Part shown: positions 1 through 9,574 of the stretch, in pieces | Numbering within the stretch: position 1 is the first letter of the stretch | How the letters are laid out: each line of letters opens with the position of its first letter | Origin: Lachnospiraceae bacterium | GTDB taxonomy: Bacteria; Bacillota; Clostridia; Lachnospirales; Lachnospiraceae | Reading direction: 5' to 3' | DNA length: 49,106 nucleotides | Assembly (NCBI GenBank): GCA_029338875.1 | Contig: JAQYBF010000049.1 | Coordinates: 1 to 49,106 of the forward strand | The notes under the pieces: generated by a model | The model's input: the letters and a program-made list of their open reading frames with translations, nothing else | What the model was told of the DNA's origin: nothing | Databases searched by the model: none | Made by a program: the position numbers and the translations under genes

Positions 1-1274
1 TCTTCCAAAACATAGGCAGAAGGATGCCCGGTAAGGCCGTCCGCATCATAAGAAGACAGCTGGTAATCACTGACCATGAAATTTTCCGTGTCCTCTTCTC
101 CCTCATTCAAAAGCTGGCTCTTTACAAAGCCAACCAGGGCAAGGGCCGGTCGCTTTAGCCTGGACCCGGGCAGATCTGTGGAAACGTAGACCATGAGAAC
201 GTCTTTCCCCGGCCTCTTGGACAGATTCTTAACAGAAGCCCGGATTTCCGTCAGCCCCGGATAATGGTGCAGCGATTTGGGCAGGATCTCAAAATCAGAA
301 TAAGACAGGCCATAGCCAAAAGGATAGAGGACCCTGTCCTTTGCCCGGCTTTCAAAATGCCGATAACCGACGAAAATTCCTTCTTTATACTCATTCCGAA
401 CCGGATCACCGAAGGAATCGGAGGACGGGTAATCACGATACTCCTTTGCGATCGTGTCCGTAAGATGCCCGGATGGGTTTACCTTTCCCGACAGGACGTC
501 AGAAACCGCATATCCCATCTCCTGGCCCAACTGCCAGACAATTGCCAGAGCTTTGATATGCGAATAGTTCGACAGCCAGGACAGATCCATGACATTTCCG
601 ATATTGAGAAGGACCGTGATGGAGTCGAAGTTCTGATCCAGCTTTTGCAGGATCCGCTCCTCCGCGTCAGTCAGATAATAGCTTCCCGGCTCCAGGCGAT
701 TCTCCCGGTCTTCCCCGGCCGCCCGGCCAATAATATAGACCGCTTTGTTGCATTCCTTCGCCGCCTTTTGAAGGGTCTCGTCGGATACTTCCATCTCCGG
801 ATAAAAAAACGGCCACTTGCCCCAGGCGCCCCAGTCGCCGCTGTCAACCGGATTGGCTTTTGAAAACTTCTGATAGAGATCCGCCAGATCCCGGTCAATG
901 GTCAGGTCCGGATCCTCCTCCATGCCCTGGAGAATGGAAACTTTGCGGACCGGAATGATATCGCCGCCCGAACCGTAACCGACAAAGAAACTGTCGACCT
1001 GACAGCGGCCGAAGACAGCCAGGCGGTCTGATTTTTGGAAAGGAAGGGTCTGGTCCCGGTTTTCCAGGAGGACGATACCCTCAGCTGCCGCCTTTCGAAG
1101 GAGATCTGCCATTCCTTCGGTCTCATACTTTTCTTCAGACAATTTTGCACCAGACAATTGAGCCTGTGCCAATTCATTGACTTCCGGACGGCGATCATTC
1201 TGTGTCTGGTCACAGGTCTCTAACCGGTTCTGATCGGTTTCTTTCTCATCTATTTCGAAATGAATATCGTTCAC
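1..1274 (-). CDS. GH3 beta-glucosidase, GH3_C and Fn3-like domains at the N-terminus; 3' end runs off the window
   Basis: Manual minus-strand translation from GTG at 1274 (SD-like GGGAGGA upstream) is open to base 1: VNDIHFEIDEKE...LLRKAAAEGIVLLENRDQTLPF...VLYPFGYGLSYSDFEIL. Not in the ORF track because it has no stop codon in the window. Confidence 0.85.
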   Translation of the reverse strand, partial: MNDIHFEIDEKETDQNRLETCDQTQNDRRPEVNELAQAQLSGAKLSEEKYETEGMADLLRKAAAEGIVLLENRDQTLPFQKSDRLAVFGRCQVDSFFVGYGSGGDIIPVRKVSILQGMEEDPDLTIDRDLADLYQKFSKANPVDSGDWGAWGKWPFFYPEMEVSDETLQKAAKECNKAVYIIGRAAGEDRENRLEPGSYYLTDAEERILQKLDQNFDSITVLLNIGNVMDLSWLSNYSHIKALAIVWQLGQEMGYAVSDVLSGKVNPSGHLTDTIAKEYRDYPSSDSFGDPVRNEYKEGIFVGYRHFESRAKDRVLYPFGYGLSYSDFEILPKSLHHYPGLTEIRASVKNLSKRPGKDVLMVYVSTDLPGSRLKRPALALVGFVKSQLLNEGEEDTENFMVSDYQLSSYDADGLTGHPSAYVLE

Positions 1275-1387
1275 GCTTACTGTCCTCCCTTTCCTAACAC
1301 TTCAAATTGAAAATCACGATTTGAAAATAACGATATTTCTCCCGGCGGGGCCCGGCAAATACTCGATGTAAAAATTATAAAAAATAT

Positions 1388-1420
1388 GGGCGTGTGAAAA
1401 AAGGTGTTTTTCACACGCCC
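1388..1420 (-). terminator. Rho-independent terminator downstream of the ABC permease operon
   Basis: gggcgtgtgaaaaa / tttttcacacgccc, 14-bp stem with 5-nt loop; T-rich on the minus strand immediately after it. Confidence 0.8.
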
Positions 1421-1459
1421 AATGCATGTCCTACTGCAATTCCTGTGATCTCGATCCCA

Positions 1460-2326
1460 TCAGCCCTTGACAGCTCCCATGGCCAGGCCGCTTACAATAT
1501 TCTTCGAAAGAATCAGATAAACGATAATGACCGGGAAGATGGAGAAGGCGATCGTCATGTAGACAACACCCATATCGAATTTGAGGAAATCTGCGGATCG
1601 AAGTTCTGCAATCATAATGGGGAGGGTCTTGTATTCCTCCGTTTTTAATACCAGGGCCGGAGTGAAGTAATTGTTCCAGTTGGCTACGAAGGTAAAGATT
1701 GCCTGAACTGCGATCGCAGGTTTCATCATCGGAAGTACAATGGAATTAAAGATTCGAAACTCTCCGGCTCCATCGATCCGGGCCGCTTCCACAAGAGACA
1801 TGGGCAGGGTGGAATCCATATATTGCTTCATATAGAAGAAGGTTGCCGGTGCTGCAATGGCCGGAACGATCAGTGGAATGTAATTATCCATCAATCCCAT
1901 CTTGGTGATCAACTGAATGAAACCAAGTGCCGTTACCTGTGTCGGGATCATCATAATGGCCAGGATAAAAGTAAAGGCCGCATTTCTCAGTTTAAAACGA
2001 TATGCGTGAATCGCATATGCTGTCATGGTTGAGAAGTAAGTGCAGAAGAATGCGCTGACACCTGCCACCAAAAGTGAATTCAGCATGCCTCGTACGATTG
2101 GCTGTGTACTGTGCAGCATATTGATGAAGTTTTTCGCCAGCTGGGTCCCGGGATAGGCCTGAAATCCCATCTTCAGATCTCCGTTACTTCTCGTTGCATT
2201 GATAAACAGGATATAGAATCCGAAGAGGCAGAGGAAGGACAAGAAGATCAGAACGATATAGGCGATGACCCTTCTGACTTTTACTCCCACGCCTTGCTTT
2301 CTTTGAATGCTGAATGAATTATCCAT
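1460..2326 (-). CDS. Carbohydrate ABC transporter permease (MalG/CUT1 type)
   Basis: Hydrophobic TM segments and an EAA-like loop (SLVEAARIDGAGEFRIFNSIVLPMMKPAI). Confidence 0.9.
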   Translation of the reverse strand: MDNSFSIQRKQGVGVKVRRVIAYIVLIFLSFLCLFGFYILFINATRSNGDLKMGFQAYPGTQLAKNFINMLHSTQPIVRGMLNSLLVAGVSAFFCTYFSTMTAYAIHAYRFKLRNAAFTFILAIMMIPTQVTALGFIQLITKMGLMDNYIPLIVPAIAAPATFFYMKQYMDSTLPMSLVEAARIDGAGEFRIFNSIVLPMMKPAIAVQAIFTFVANWNNYFTPALVLKTEEYKTLPIMIAELRSADFLKFDMGVVYMTIAFSIFPVIIVYLILSKNIVSGLAMGAVKG

Positions 2327-2374
2327 ATCCTATGCCCTCTTTTCTACGAATTGATCTCTCATAACAAGTCTCCC

Positions 2375-3292
2375 TTACGACTCCTGTCCTTTCATGGTCA
2401 GCTTATATACGAAGAAGCTTAAAATACCGGTGATAATGAAGAGTACCGTGGAAAGTGCACCACCCATACCGAGGTTTTTCGAATACAGATGCTTGTTCAA
2501 TTCCATGATCATTGTCATTGTCGTATTGTTCGGCTGACCACTACCGTTTGTTAAGATCTGCGGTACATCGAACATCTGCAGACCACCGATCAGGGATGTG
2601 ATCAAAACATAGACCAGAATCGGCCGTAACAAGGGAAGGGTAATTTTGAAAAAGATCTGAGTGGATGTGGCTCCGTCGACTTCTGCCGCTTCAAACAGGG
2701 ACTGGTCGATCCCCATCATGCCCGCCATCAGAAGAATGGTCGTATTACCAAACCACATGAGGAAATTCATTAAACCAACCAGGCTTCTGGTAGCCCATAC
2801 ACTGGCAAAGAAATCGAAAGGTTTCTTCAAGAATCCCATGGAGATCAGAAGTCCATTGATCGGCGCATGTTTCGATGCTCCAAACAAAGTAAAGAAGAGC
2901 ATTGCGAATGCTGCTGCCATGATCAGGTTCGGCAGATAAATAACGGTCTTAAAGAAGCGCTGACCCTTCAAACGAAGAGAGGGATCTGTAAACCATGCTG
3001 CCAGAAGGAGAGAAACGATGATCTGCGGAATAAAGCCGATCAGCCACATGATCATGGTATTTCCGGCATACATGAGTAAGTGCCCTTTGGTGATCAGTTT
3101 TGCATAATTGGCTAATCCGACAAAACGCGGTCCGATCTGCTCCAGTCCAACCCGGTAATTTTCAAAAAAGCTGTTAAAAATAGTCGTTACCAAAGGTATC
3201 AACTGGAAAATGGTGAAGATCACAAAGAAGGGAATGAGAAAAATATAACCCCATTTGTTATATGATGCGACCTTATTCTTTTTCGTTTTCAT
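2375..3292 (-). CDS. Carbohydrate ABC transporter permease (MalF type)
   Basis: EAA loop (SLFEAAEVDGATSTQIFFKITLPLLRPI), adjacent to the second permease. Confidence 0.9.
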   Translation of the reverse strand: MKTKKNKVASYNKWGYIFLIPFFVIFTIFQLIPLVTTIFNSFFENYRVGLEQIGPRFVGLANYAKLITKGHLLMYAGNTMIMWLIGFIPQIIVSLLLAAWFTDPSLRLKGQRFFKTVIYLPNLIMAAAFAMLFFTLFGASKHAPINGLLISMGFLKKPFDFFASVWATRSLVGLMNFLMWFGNTTILLMAGMMGIDQSLFEAAEVDGATSTQIFFKITLPLLRPILVYVLITSLIGGLQMFDVPQILTNGSGQPNNTTMTMIMELNKHLYSKNLGMGGALSTVLFIITGILSFFVYKLTMKGQES

Positions 3293-3473
3293 ACTTTTTC
3301 TCCCATAACAAGGACTCTATTGTCCTGATAGAACATCTGCCTCCTTATGAGGGAGGCAGATGCTAAACTCACGATCCTGTTTTGAAAAGCGCTTTCCTTT
3401 GTTCCATCAAATTTTAAATTTTGACGAAAGGATCAAAAGTTTGCGCCTTTCTCTACGAATCGGTCTACATTTC

Positions 3474-4877
3474 TCACTTGGAGAGATTCGGATACTTCTT
3501 CAGAACATCTGCATAGAAGTTGTCCAGAGCCTTATCCTTCGTTGCATTACCGGTGAAGTAATCCTTCATTGCCTTCTGGAAGGACTCGGTGCAGCCCTGA
3601 TCATAATCGGTAAGATTCTTCATGCTGATCTTCTTTGCGCCTTCGCAGAACAGAGGCAGCGGGTTCTGACCGCCAAGTACCTTGAATGCATAAGAATCAT
3701 CCTTAGCAGCTTCTTCCATAGCCGGCTGGTTGTTTACGAAATCGGAATCCTTCTTCACGATATCAAGCATGGTAGCCTTATCGCAGGTCATCTTCTTCAT
3801 GATGTCAGCGATCAGAGTCTTATTATCAGTGCCCTTGGCTGCGCAGATCCAGGTACCGCCCCAGTTAAAGGACTCAGGTCCTGCACATGCACCCCATCCG
3901 CCGGCGTGTGCGATGGAGCCGTCATCACCCTTGTCGGAATCGGGAGCATTGCCCATGGAGAAGTTAATCAGCCAAGCAGGTCCGAAATAGCAGAAGGTAT
4001 CGCCAGGAGCCTTGAAGCCTGCACTCCAGCCATCACTCCAGAGGTCATCGGTTCCGGTCTCGCCGGCATCAACCAGCTTCTTGGAATCATCTACCCACTT
4101 CATGATATTGGCATCGATCTGGATCTTACCGTCCTTGTCGACCCAAGGAGTCTTGGCATTCTGGGAATATACACGGTAAGAGTCATTTACCGTTGCCTCA
4201 ACCTTATAATTCTTAGCTTTCAGCTCAGCAGCTGTAGCTGTGAAGGTATCCCAATCCTTTACATGAGCCTGAACGGTTTCCGGTGAATCATCACCCCACA
4301 TTGCCTTGGCAATGGAGCGGTTGTAAATCAGAAGTCCCGGGCAGCCCTGCCATGATACACCACGAAGATCGCCGTTGGAATCTGTGGTAACATCCTTGGT
4401 GTACTGATACTGGTTTGCCAGATCGGAATCGGTAATGCCGAGATCAGAAATCTTCTCGGTAACCGGGGTCTTAGCATTAATATACTTTCTTGCGTAGTCG
4501 GCCTCGATCAGGAAGAGATCCACCTTATCATCTGCCTTGGCATCCTCATTCTTGGGAAGAACCTCGTCCAGATTGTTCTGGTAAGCATTGTCATCGGAAG
4601 GGGTTACGGTGAATTTAACCGTTACATCACCGATGGTTCCGCCCTTGGTAGGGTTGTCCTTATCCTTGGGTTTGAAATCCGGATAGTGATCTCTCAGACG
4701 TCTGGCGAACTCATCATTCCAGCACTGAATATTCAGAACCTTTCCTGATTTCCCGGAGCTGGAGCTCTTGCTTGAAGAGCCGCCTTTACTTCCCCCGCTG
4801 CTTCCGCAGGCAACCATAGGAACAACCATTCCGGCTGCCAGAGCAACACTCAATACCTTCTTTACACCTTTTTTCAT
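3474..4877 (-). CDS. Carbohydrate ABC transporter substrate-binding lipoprotein
   Basis: Lipobox-like signal (VPMVACGSSGGSKGG) and extracellular SBP composition, upstream of the permeases. Confidence 0.9.
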   Translation of the reverse strand: MKKGVKKVLSVALAAGMVVPMVACGSSGGSKGGSSSKSSSSGKSGKVLNIQCWNDEFARRLRDHYPDFKPKDKDNPTKGGTIGDVTVKFTVTPSDDNAYQNNLDEVLPKNEDAKADDKVDLFLIEADYARKYINAKTPVTEKISDLGITDSDLANQYQYTKDVTTDSNGDLRGVSWQGCPGLLIYNRSIAKAMWGDDSPETVQAHVKDWDTFTATAAELKAKNYKVEATVNDSYRVYSQNAKTPWVDKDGKIQIDANIMKWVDDSKKLVDAGETGTDDLWSDGWSAGFKAPGDTFCYFGPAWLINFSMGNAPDSDKGDDGSIAHAGGWGACAGPESFNWGGTWICAAKGTDNKTLIADIMKKMTCDKATMLDIVKKDSDFVNNQPAMEEAAKDDSYAFKVLGGQNPLPLFCEGAKKISMKNLTDYDQGCTESFQKAMKDYFTGNATKDKALDNFYADVLKKYPNLSK

Positions 4878-4951
4878 ACTCTCTACCTCCTTTATAAGAG
4901 CATTACTTTTCTATGCAAACGATCTTTTCTCTCTATCTCCTCCCTGCAGTT

Positions 4952-5962
4952 TCAGCTGAGACTTCGAACGGAATGCCCCTCCTGGAGCTTTCCCTTCACA
5001 TTCAGTGTCTCTGCTTCGCAGGTCTTCGGATGCTCAATGGACTCAATCAGTTTCTTCATAGAAATCCTACCCATCTCTTCCGAATCCTGATGATAAGTCG
5101 TAAGCACCGGATGCAGATATTGTGAAAGACCGATTCCATCATATCCGACAACAGATACATCCTGGGGAATCTTGATATGCATCCTCTCCAGTTCCATCAG
5201 ACCGCCGATGTAGGAATAGTCATCCGGGAAAAGGATGACGGTCGGCGGATCCCGGAGCTCCATCAGCTTTCTGGTTGCTTCCCTGCAGAAATCCGGGCTG
5301 TGATAAGCCGCCTCAATAATGTATTCCTCCGGAATGCTGATCCCGTATTCACTTAAGGCCCGGTTGAATCCGACCAGACGCTTTCTTGTAACCGAAGTGT
5401 CTTCGCCGTGGATAAAACCGATTTTTCTGTGGCCCTTTTCAATCACATATTTTGTGATCGCGTAGCTTCCTTCCACATTGTCGCTCATCACCGAGCTGTG
5501 ATCATTGAAGCTGTAGTCAATGGTGATAGTCGGGATCTCACTCTGTACGAGTTCCTCAACCGACCGGGAATCAAAATCAGCACTGGCAATCAGTACGCCG
5601 TCCAGCCTCCGATATCTGGCGTGTTCCAGGTAGGAAGTAAGCTTCCCGCCCAGGTTCCGGCTGATGAAGGTGACATCATAGCCGGACCGTTCCGCCTCGT
5701 TTTTAGCCGAGTTCAGAATTTTCGAGAAGAATTCATGGGTCAGGCCGCTTCCGGTACGATCCTCAAACAGTAAACCGATACTGTGTGAATTGTTGGTCTT
5801 CAGCTGCCTGGCTGCGACATTGGGCAGATAATGAAGCTCTCTTGCCGCCTGGCGGATCCGGTCCGCCGTGGCCGGAGATATATCTCCGTATCCGTTCAGA
5901 GCCTTGCTTACTGTTGCGCTGGACACCTTACAATATTGTGCAATGTCTTTTACAGTAACCAT
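4952..5962 (-). CDS. LacI family transcriptional regulator
   Basis: N-terminal HTH MVTVKDIAQYCKVSSATVSKALNGYGDISPATADRIRQAA plus a full periplasmic-binding-like effector domain. Confidence 0.95.
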   Translation of the reverse strand: MVTVKDIAQYCKVSSATVSKALNGYGDISPATADRIRQAARELHYLPNVAARQLKTNNSHSIGLLFEDRTGSGLTHEFFSKILNSAKNEAERSGYDVTFISRNLGGKLTSYLEHARYRRLDGVLIASADFDSRSVEELVQSEIPTITIDYSFNDHSSVMSDNVEGSYAITKYVIEKGHRKIGFIHGEDTSVTRKRLVGFNRALSEYGISIPEEYIIEAAYHSPDFCREATRKLMELRDPPTVILFPDDYSYIGGLMELERMHIKIPQDVSVVGYDGIGLSQYLHPVLTTYHQDSEEMGRISMKKLIESIEHPKTCEAETLNVKGKLQEGHSVRSLS

Positions 5963-5998
5963 TCAGAACCCTTCCCCCATACTCTTGAAAACTCTCGA

Positions 5999-6012
5999 AG
6001 ACGATTTCGTTT
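5999..6012. promoter_or_regulatory. Putative LacI-type operator (AAACGAAATCGTCT, minus-strand reading)
   Basis: Same 14-mer core as 6206-6219 and 25307-25320; near-palindromic; just upstream of the LacI gene. Confidence 0.6.
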
Positions 6013-6205
6013 CCATTTCACTAAAAATCTCTGAAACTGTTCGAATTCGTTTTCGTGACTTTATAGTAATTCACCATGTGGCCATCGTCAATATGCAAAA
6101 CAGCCAACAAAATTTAACGAAATTTGAACGAAATTGCCAATTTACGCTTTCGAAACAGCGAAACTCTTGTATTTCAGAATCTTTGAGTCTATGATGAATT
6201 TAATT

Positions 6206-6219
6206 AAACGAAATCGTGT
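6206..6219. promoter_or_regulatory. Putative LacI-type operator (AAACGAAATCGTGT)
   Basis: Near-palindrome AACGAAATCGTGTTCGTT upstream of the GH94 gene; shares AAACGAAATCGTnT with two other sites. Confidence 0.6.
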
Positions 6220-6322
6220 TCGTTCCTAATATTTCGGCCTTTTCTTTTGATTTCAGCCGTTTTGTTTCCGGATCTGAACATAAATAAAGGGAATGGTTCT
6301 TATATAAAGGAGGATTAGAGAG

Positions 6323-8758
6323 ATGAGGTACGGTCATTTTGATGATGACGCCAGGGAATACGTCATCGAGACGCCCAGAACGCCTCTGCCCTGGATCAAT
6401 TATCTTGGTTCGAAAGACTTCTTTCGGCTGATCTCAAATACGTCGGGCGGCTATGCTTTCTATAAAGATGCAAAGCTTCTCAGGCTGACCCGCTATCGTT
6501 ACAACAACTCGCCCATCGACTGCAGCGGTCTGTATTTCTATATAAAGGATAAGGACTGCGTCTGGAATCCGGGCTGGCAGCCGACACAGACCGAACTGGA
6601 TCATTACGAATGCCGGCACGGCCTGGGCTATACTGTGATTGTCGGAGAAAAAAACGGAATCCGCGCCCGTCAGGAGAGCTTTGTTCCGATCGAGGATCCC
6701 TGTGAGATCGACCGAATCACAGTGGAGAATCTGACAGATCAGAAGAAGGATATCACTCTCTTCTCCTATGTAGAATTCTGTCTCTGGAATGCGGCCGATG
6801 ACCAGGAAAACTTCCAGAGAAACTTCTCCACAGGCGAGGTTGAGGTCGAGGGCTCTGTCATCTATCACAAGACCGAATACCGGGAACGGCGGAATCATTA
6901 CGCCATCTTCTCCTGCAATCGTCCCATCGACGGCTTTGATACCAGCAGAGATTCCTTTGTCGGCCTCTACAACGGCCCTCAGCATCCCGATGCCGTCTTC
7001 GGCAGCGGCTGTAAGCAGTCTATAGCCCACGGCTGGGCACCGGTCGGAGCCCATGAGATCAAGCTTTCTCTCGCACCCGGAGAAAAGCAGACCGTGATTT
7101 TCCTTCTCGGCTACTGCGAGAATCCGGTTGATCAGAAGTTTATCGGGCCCAATATCATCAACAAGGCGCCCGCCTACCGTCTGATCGAGAAATATAAGAC
7201 CAATGCGGCAGTGGATCGGGCGCTTTCGGATCTCCATTCCTACTGGAATGATCTTCTTTCCATCTACCAGGTTTCTACCGAAGATGAGAAATTAAACCGG
7301 CTTGTCAACATCTGGAATCAGTACCAGTGCATGGTCACCTTCAATATGTCCCGGTCGGCTTCCTATTTCGAATCCGGCATGGGACGGGGCATGGGCTTCA
7401 GGGATTCCTGTCAGGACCTTCTGGGCTTCGTTCATCTGATTCCCGAAAGAGCCAGAGAACGGATCCTGGACATTGCAAATACCCAGTTCCCCGACGGCAG
7501 CTGCTATCACCAGTACCAGCCTCTGACCAAGAAGGGCAATGCCGATATCGGAGGCGGCTTCAACGACGATCCCCTCTGGCTGATCGCAGGTACTTCCGCC
7601 TATATAAGGGAAACCGGCGACTACAGCATTCTGGATGAGCCCTGCGCCTTCGACAGCGACTTCTCCAAGGCAAAGCCTCTGATCGATCACTTAAGAATTT
7701 CTTTCAACTACACTCTGACCCATAAGGGACCTCACGGCCTCCCTCTGATCGGACGGGCGGACTGGAACGACTGTCTGAATCTGAACTGCTTCTCCGATCG
7801 GCCGGGTCAGTCCTTCCAGACCAGCGGTCCTTCCGAGGGTCCGGTGGCGGAATCGGTTTTCATTGCCGGAATGTTTGTAAAGTACGGAAATGAACTGGCA
7901 GACATCCTGGATCACAGGGGCTGCAAAGACGAGGCCAGGGAGATCCGGAAAGAAACGGCAGAAATGGATCAAACCATCCAGACCGCCGGCTGGGACGGAA
8001 AATGGTTTCTCCGGGCCTACGATGCCGAGTCCCGTCCGGTCGGATCCAAGTCCTGTGAAGAAGGCCAGATCTACATCGAGCCCCAGGGCATGTGCGTCAT
8101 GGCCCATGTGGGCCTGGAAAGCGGAGAGGCCGAACAGGCTCTGGAAAGCGTCAGGGAGCGGCTGGACACCAAGTACGGCATTGTTCTTCTCCAGCCCGCC
8201 TACACCCGCTATCATCTGGAGCTCGGAGAGATTTCCTCCTATCCGCCCGGATATAAGGAAAACGCCGGCATCTTCTGCCATAACAATCCCTGGATTGCCT
8301 GCGCGGAGACCGTTGTCGGACACGGAAACCGGGCCTTCGAAGTCTTTAAGAAGACCTGCCCGATCTATCTTGAGGACATCAGTGATATCCACAGGACCGA
8401 ACCCTATGCCTATTGTCAGATGGTTGCCGGCATCGATGCCCCGACCTTCGGCGAAGGCAAGAACAGCTGGCTTACGGGTACAGCCGCATGGACCTTTACC
8501 GCTATGAGCCAGTATATCCTTGGCATTCAGCCGACTCTGGACGGCCTTCGCATCGATCCCTGCATTCCGTCCTCGGTTGACGGCTATGACCTTACCCGGA
8601 AGTACCGTGGAAATGTATACCACATCCACGTAGACAACAGCGCCCACAAAGAAAAGGGCGTAAAGGAAATGACGGTTGACGGAAAGCCGATCGGCTCCAA
8701 CCTGATACCAACAGACCTGCCCGGAAAGGACCACAAAGTTACGGTCATTCTGGGATAA
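6323..8758 (+). CDS. GH94 cellobiose phosphorylase
   Basis: Full-length 811 aa; cellobiose-phosphorylase features ([67 protein letters not shown]); AAAGGAGG ribosome-binding site. Confidence 0.93.
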   Translation: MRYGHFDDDAREYVIETPRTPLPWINYLGSKDFFRLISNTSGGYAFYKDAKLLRLTRYRYNNSPIDCSGLYFYIKDKDCVWNPGWQPTQTELDHYECRHGLGYTVIVGEKNGIRARQESFVPIEDPCEIDRITVENLTDQKKDITLFSYVEFCLWNAADDQENFQRNFSTGEVEVEGSVIYHKTEYRERRNHYAIFSCNRPIDGFDTSRDSFVGLYNGPQHPDAVFGSGCKQSIAHGWAPVGAHEIKLSLAPGEKQTVIFLLGYCENPVDQKFIGPNIINKAPAYRLIEKYKTNAAVDRALSDLHSYWNDLLSIYQVSTEDEKLNRLVNIWNQYQCMVTFNMSRSASYFESGMGRGMGFRDSCQDLLGFVHLIPERARERILDIANTQFPDGSCYHQYQPLTKKGNADIGGGFNDDPLWLIAGTSAYIRETGDYSILDEPCAFDSDFSKAKPLIDHLRISFNYTLTHKGPHGLPLIGRADWNDCLNLNCFSDRPGQSFQTSGPSEGPVAESVFIAGMFVKYGNELADILDHRGCKDEAREIRKETAEMDQTIQTAGWDGKWFLRAYDAESRPVGSKSCEEGQIYIEPQGMCVMAHVGLESGEAEQALESVRERLDTKYGIVLLQPAYTRYHLELGEISSYPPGYKENAGIFCHNNPWIACAETVVGHGNRAFEVFKKTCPIYLEDISDIHRTEPYAYCQMVAGIDAPTFGEGKNSWLTGTAAWTFTAMSQYILGIQPTLDGLRIDPCIPSSVDGYDLTRKYRGNVYHIHVDNSAHKEKGVKEMTVDGKPIGSNLIPTDLPGKDHKVTVILG

Positions 8759-8800
8759 CAAAAGCCAACTTCTTTTTCATCATATACCCTCTCTTTTAGG

Positions 8801-8834
8801 AACCCGGCCGATACCACCCCTTCTCGGCCGGGTT
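8801..8834. terminator. Terminator hairpin after GH94
   Basis: aacccggccga / tcggccgggtt perfect 11-bp stem, 12-nt loop; weak T tract. Confidence 0.65.
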
Positions 8835-8835
8835 C

Positions 8836-8955
8836 TCTATTGTCAGAATCAGGTCCCGGTCTTCTATTGTCGGGTATTATCGGGACAAGATCAGGTCATC
8901 TCTTATCAGGACAGATCCCGGTTTTCTATTGTCCGGACAAGATCCCGGTCATCGG
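8836..8955. repeat. Imperfect tandem/interspersed ~20-nt repeats
   Basis: TCTATTGTC at 8836, 8863 and 8925; CCCGGTCTTCTATTGTCGGG (8855-8874) vs CCCGGTTTTCTATTGTCCGG (8917-8936), 18/20 identical. Confidence 0.7.
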
Positions 8956-9451
8956 AAGCAGACCGGGCATAAAGGATGCCGAGGGCTGACCTTGTCCGGC
9001 ACTCATTTCTCTTTGCTATCACATTCCCCGACATGCAGGCCTTTTCCACACCAGCCGCAAAGGACTCGAAGGAGGTCTCATAGGAAATCTGGCGGAAGCC
9101 CTGGCGGATCAGTTCCGAGGTCACCCGAAGGGCGATATCATAGATTTTCCGGTCGGAAGGCTCCTGATCAGAAACCTTCTCATTGTATATCATCCTGCCG
9201 GAAGTATCCTGTTCAAGAGAACTGCATTCAAAGGATTCCAGCTGATAATCGCTGCTCTGCAGAGCCTGCTCCTCCCGGATGGACCGTTCTCTCCGGACAG
9301 AAAGAGGCAGCACCGCATAGTGCTGCCTTTCTGCTTCACGAAATACTTTTTCTCTGGTCTCGGCTCTTACGCCTGCATAGCCGTTTAAAGCCTTACTGAC
9401 CGTTGCCGGCGACAGGCCCAGTTCTCCAGCAATATCCCGGATTCCTCCCAT
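8906..9451 (-). CDS. Shortened LacI-type DNA-binding protein (HTH plus rudimentary effector domain)
   Basis: MGGIRDIAGELGLSPATVSKALNGYAGVRAETREKVFREAE HTH; 181 aa in total versus ~330 aa for a normal LacI protein. Confidence 0.7.
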   Translation of the reverse strand: MGGIRDIAGELGLSPATVSKALNGYAGVRAETREKVFREAERQHYAVLPLSVRRERSIREEQALQSSDYQLESFECSSLEQDTSGRMIYNEKVSDQEPSDRKIYDIALRVTSELIRQGFRQISYETSFESFAAGVEKACMSGNVIAKRNECRTRSALGILYARSASDDRDLVRTIENRDLS

Positions 9452-9574
9452 AACTCTTACTCCCCCTCGAATTGTCTAAACGAATTTCCCATGAGACAGG
9501 TGCCGGATCATTCATCCCCTATGCAGATCCGCCCAGTCTCCTTTATAGAGCGATTCCCGACAAGGATCCGTCAA

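Noticed and set aside
264-863. 199-aa plus-strand ORF at the left end
   Set aside because: Opposite the open GH3 reading frame, which the ORF track omitted only because it runs off the window.
3360-4286. 308-aa plus-strand ORF opposite the SBP gene
   Set aside because: Antisense to a typical lipoprotein SBP gene; low-complexity Ile/Leu-rich translation with no domain.
7691-8761. 356-aa minus-strand ORF inside the GH94 gene
   Set aside because: Antisense shadow of a clearly recognisable cellobiose phosphorylase; no family signature.
8836-8955. Possible CRISPR-like repeat array
   Set aside because: Only three imperfect ~20-nt copies with uneven spacing (27 and 62 nt), no conserved spacers and no cas genes.
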